DNA of 8,252 bases from Candidatus Gallibacteroides avistercoris (GTDB lineage Bacteria; Bacteroidota; Bacteroidia; Bacteroidales; CHK158-818): NCBI GenBank assembly GCA_018714665.1, contig DVNA01000179.1:1-8252 (forward strand). The letters are read 5' to 3'. The notes under the pieces are model-generated. The model was given only the letters and a program-made list of their open reading frames with translations, was not told the DNA's origin and ran no database searches. A program made the translations under genes and the position numbers. Positions 5,891 to 8,252 of this stretch are shown here, piece after piece; the stretch's first letter is position 1; the number at the start of each line of letters is the position of its first letter.

Positions 5891-7027
5891 ATGGCTGGAT
5901 TGTATATACATATTCCTTTCTGCAAACGCCGGTGTGTTTATTGCGATTTTTATTCGAATACAGATATGTCATTGAAAAGCAGATATATCGATGCGCTGAT
6001 TGCCGAAATGAGGTCGCGGCAGGATGCTTTTCGGAAAGAGTCTGTGGAGACCATCTATGTGGGAGGAGGTACCCCCTCTCAGTTGGATGAAACCGATTTT
6101 GCCCGTCTGTTCGATGCTATTTCGGCGTTGACTTTCTCTTCTTCTTGGAAAGAAGTTACCGTCGAGGTCAATCCCGACGATTTATCTGTCGGTTATATCG
6201 AGATGCTTCGGTCATTCCCCTTCAACCGGATCAGTATGGGAGTGCAGAGTTTCGATGATGCCGATTTGAGCTTTCTGAACCGGCGCCATACCGCCCGGCA
6301 GGCGATAGAGGCGGTAAAAAATTGTCGAAAAGCGGGATGGGATAATATCAGTATGGATTTGATATATGGCTTGCCGGGACAGACCCTGGATGCATGGGAA
6401 CGGAACCTGAGGATGGCCTTGCGGCTGGAAACGCCGCATTTGTCGTGTTATCATTTGACCTATGAAGAGGGAACGGTATTGTATGACCGGTTGCAATCTG
6501 GACAGATACGGGAGGTTTGCGAAGAAGAGAGTGTTGCCATGTTCTCTCTTCTGATGGATTGTTTGCAGAATGCGGGATATGAGCATTATGAAATTTCCAA
6601 TTTCGCCCGGCCCGGTTTTCGTTCGAGGCACAACAGTTCGTATTGGCACGACAAGACCTATATCGGCATAGGGGCGTCGGCGCATTCTTATGATGGAGCG
6701 TTCCGCCAGTGGAATGTAGCTGATATACGGGAGTATATCCGACAGGCCGATTCCGGCAGATTCTCTCCGGAAAGGGAGCGTATTGATCCGGATATGCGTT
6801 ATAACGATACTATTATTACAGCATTACGTACTTCCGAGGGACTGGATATTGCACAACTGGGTTGTCGTTTTGGAGAAGAGAGAAAAAACTATTGTTTGCT
6901 CCAAGCCCAACCTTTTATTGCCGCGGGAACATTGATTTTGGAAGGGGAAATTTTGCGTCTTTCCCGTACCGGGATATTTGTTTCCGATACGATCATGTCA
7001 TCCCTTCTGTTTGTCGGAGATGATTAA
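5891..7027 (+). CDS. hemW: HemW-type radical SAM haem chaperone
   Basis: This 378-residue protein starts MAGLYIHIPFC, the usual beginning of the family, which fixes the ATG at 5891. The radical SAM cluster motif is C11-xxx-C15-xx-C18-D-F20. Phenylalanine after the third cysteine, and the N-terminal position of the motif, are marks of HemW rather than HemN (coproporphyrinogen dehydrogenase), which has a longer N-terminus and a fourth cysteine. GGGTP (58-62) is the SAM-binding motif, DLIYGLPGQT (156-165) the central family motif, and HNSSYW (247-252) the HNxxYW signature of HemW. HemW proteins bind haem and are thought to hand it to apo-proteins such as respiratory enzymes; they are often mislabelled as coproporphyrinogen III oxidase. 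The gene is alone on the plus strand, diverges from the EF-G2 gene, and ends 4 bases from a convergent gene. The C-terminal domain (about 300-378) is of normal length. Confidence 0.93.
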   Translation: MAGLYIHIPFCKRRCVYCDFYSNTDMSLKSRYIDALIAEMRSRQDAFRKESVETIYVGGGTPSQLDETDFARLFDAISALTFSSSWKEVTVEVNPDDLSVGYIEMLRSFPFNRISMGVQSFDDADLSFLNRRHTARQAIEAVKNCRKAGWDNISMDLIYGLPGQTLDAWERNLRMALRLETPHLSCYHLTYEEGTVLYDRLQSGQIREVCEEESVAMFSLLMDCLQNAGYEHYEISNFARPGFRSRHNSSYWHDKTYIGIGASAHSYDGAFRQWNVADIREYIRQADSGRFSPERERIDPDMRYNDTIITALRTSEGLDIAQLGCRFGEERKNYCLLQAQPFIAAGTLILEGEILRLSRTGIFVSDTIMSSLLFVGDD

Positions 7028-7031
7028 TCTG

Positions 7032-7745
7032 TTACAGTTTGATTTTATAGTAGATGCAAAACAGCGAGGTCAGTGTGTGCGGGTTACTGCTGATTACGTG
7101 GTGGAACCGATAGCGCAAATCTATGGCATTGTGGTCATTTATCTTATACTCTACGCCCGTAAAATACCATATCTGGTCTAATTCCATGCAGTGAGCACCT
7201 TTTTTGTTGAGGAAATTGAAGAGATCTATCCAGAGGTAGGGCTTCCATCTGCTGCCGGGGATGTTGTAGGTAAATTGGAATCGGTTGCGCCATTTGTCGA
7301 GCGGGTTGTCTTTCGACCCGATCGTATAGGTCGATTCCAATCGGGAGAAGAGTGCGGCCGAAACGGGGCCGATATTTTGATAGCCGGTCAATCCCAGGTG
7401 GTACCTGTGCCGGTTATAGGTTTTCCCTTTGGTGTCCCGTTGGTTCAGGTAGTAGTAATGGGCGTTCAGTTTTAATCGGCTTTTAATCAGGGTGAAGTCA
7501 AAACCGAGAACGGGCATGTAACGTTCATAGCCGTTGGTCGAGTTTTTCCACCATACGTTTTGTTGCATCATCAGTTCTACCCAGGGATTGAACGTTTTGC
7601 GCAACGTTACGTTGGCAATAAATCCGTATTCCGATTCTTGTGCTGCGACCGACCAGAAAAAGAACCATCCCAATATCAGGCAGAAGATTCGTCGAATGGT
7701 ATAAAAACCGTTGTCCTTTGGATTATTCATGGTGATACGGTTCAT
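7032..7745 (-). CDS. DUF2490 family protein, probable outer-membrane beta-barrel
   Basis: The 237-residue product has an N-terminal signal peptide: an R18-R19 n-region, a hydrophobic core (IFCLILGWFFFWSV) and a likely cut after VAA35 before Q36. The rest alternates aromatic and polar residues in the manner of outer-membrane strands (VELMMQQNVWW, LKLNAHYYYLNQ, NRFQFTYNI, AIDLRYRFHHVI), and it ends in YYKIKL. This and the overall pattern match DUF2490, a family common in Bacteroidetes with no defined function. Two starts are possible: the ATG at 7745 given here, or M6 at 7730, which overlaps the rlmH stop as ATGAATAA; the latter would give 232 residues and an equally good signal peptide. Either way the gene overlaps the rlmH end, which implies co-transcription and coupled translation. 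Its 3' end faces hemW with 4 bases between, and no terminator was found there. Confidence 0.78.
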   Translation of the reverse strand: MNRITMNNPKDNGFYTIRRIFCLILGWFFFWSVAAQESEYGFIANVTLRKTFNPWVELMMQQNVWWKNSTNGYERYMPVLGFDFTLIKSRLKLNAHYYYLNQRDTKGKTYNRHRYHLGLTGYQNIGPVSAALFSRLESTYTIGSKDNPLDKWRNRFQFTYNIPGSRWKPYLWIDLFNFLNKKGAHCMELDQIWYFTGVEYKINDHNAIDLRYRFHHVISSNPHTLTSLFCIYYKIKL

Positions 7746-8196
7746 TTTTTAAAATGGTCATGGCCCGATAGAGTTGTTCGGTAAAAATGAGGCGGATCAT
7801 TTGATGGGAAAATGTCATTTTCGAGAGTGATATTTTCTCGTTTGCCAAATTGTAGATACGCGGAGAAAATCCGTATGGACCTCCGATGATAAAGAGCAAC
7901 CGTTTGCTGATGGAGTGCATCTTTTTTTCTATGTAGGCAGAAAACGCCAGCGAGGTGAATTCCTTGCCGTGTTCGTCCAGGAGGACAATGTAATCGCCCG
8001 ATTGAATGTTTTTCAGAATGAGGTCGGCCTCTTTCTCTTTTTGGTCCGAGATACTTACGTTCTTGACGTTTTTCAGTTCCGGGATTACCGTTATCTCAAA
8101 AGGGAGGTAGTGTTTCAGCCGCGACGTATATTCGTCTATGGCGTCGATAAAATATTTTTCATTCGTCTTCCCGATAACTAAACAGGTAATTCTCAT
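7723..8196 (-). CDS. rlmH: 23S rRNA pseudouridine-1915 N3-methyltransferase RlmH
   Basis: This 157-residue protein is full length for RlmH and shows its SPOUT-fold landmarks: VLLDEHGKEFTSLAFS (71-86), the SAM-binding knot loop FIIGGPYGF (102-110), LSKMTFSHQMIR (124-135) and the C-terminal YHH (154-156) that takes part in catalysis. RlmH methylates pseudouridine 1915 in helix 69 of 23S rRNA and acts on assembled 70S ribosomes. The ATG at 8196 gives MRITCLVIGKTNEKY, the normal family start. It is the first visible gene of a pair with the DUF2490 gene, whose start lies inside its last codons. In the 56 bases between its start and the window edge I see no clear promoter, only A/T-rich runs. Confidence 0.94.
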   Translation of the reverse strand: MRITCLVIGKTNEKYFIDAIDEYTSRLKHYLPFEITVIPELKNVKNVSISDQKEKEADLILKNIQSGDYIVLLDEHGKEFTSLAFSAYIEKKMHSISKRLLFIIGGPYGFSPRIYNLANEKISLSKMTFSHQMIRLIFTEQLYRAMTILKNEPYHHE

Positions 8197-8252
8197 AAAA
8201 ACAGCAAGTTCTCACTAAAACCGGATAAAAATCTTTTTTTTCTTCTATTTTT

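Noticed and set aside
5891..7027. HemN, oxygen-independent coproporphyrinogen III dehydrogenase
   Set aside because: The cluster motif is at residues 11-18 without the HemN N-terminal extension, the residue after C18-D is phenylalanine, and HNxxYW is present, all of which point to HemW.
8230..8252. T-rich run at the right edge as a terminator
   Set aside because: No stem precedes it inside the window and it lies upstream of rlmH, so it may be part of that gene's promoter region instead.

Overview
The window looks like chromosomal DNA from a member of the Bacteroidales. The evidence is a RprX/RprY-type two-component pair, a paralogous elongation factor G of the kind described as EF-G2 in Bacteroides, a Bacteroidetes-type promoter (TTTG, then TACCTTTG 21 bases later), A-rich translation starts without strong Shine-Dalgarno sites, and a Bacteroidetes-style lipoprotein and DUF2490 protein. 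The genus cannot be fixed from the sequence. No mobile element, CRISPR array, tRNA or rRNA gene was seen.

Layout, left to right. A minus-strand transglutaminase-fold lipoprotein gene runs off the left edge (1-936). A strong hairpin terminator (998-1026) separates it from the minus-strand operon rprX-rprY (3258 down to 1064; the two genes are 5 bases apart). The AT-rich gap 3259-3510 holds the rprX promoter region, with a small palindrome on its -7 element and three evenly spaced TGTTTAA repeats, and the terminator of the next gene (3449-3484). That gene is a 720-residue EF-G paralogue on the minus strand (3511-5673). A 217-base divergent intergenic region (5674-5890) holds two inverted repeats, candidate promoters for the EF-G gene, and a very good promoter for hemW that would give an almost leaderless mRNA. 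hemW is on the plus strand (5891-7027). It runs tail to tail into a minus-strand pair, rlmH (7723-8196) followed by a DUF2490 beta-barrel gene (7032-7745) whose start overlaps the rlmH end.

The most interesting gene is the EF-G paralogue. It keeps a P-loop and the NQLD motif, but the catalytic histidine of the G3 motif is serine (D80-C-P-G-S84) and the switch I core is altered. By alignment from memory with E. coli EF-G, domain IV carries about 26 extra residues between V501 and L543. This matches what has been reported for EF-G2 of B. thetaiotaomicron, a starvation-induced factor that supports slow translocation without GTP hydrolysis and has a unique 26-residue region. An 18-base perfect palindrome with CRP-like half-site geometry lies upstream of it and is a candidate site for a Cur/CRP-type activator, the regulator class known to control fusA2 in Bacteroides. 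Envelope stress signalling (RprXY), starvation translation (EF-G2), haem trafficking (HemW) and ribosome modification (RlmH) sit side by side, but terminators and gene orientation show that they are separate transcription units.
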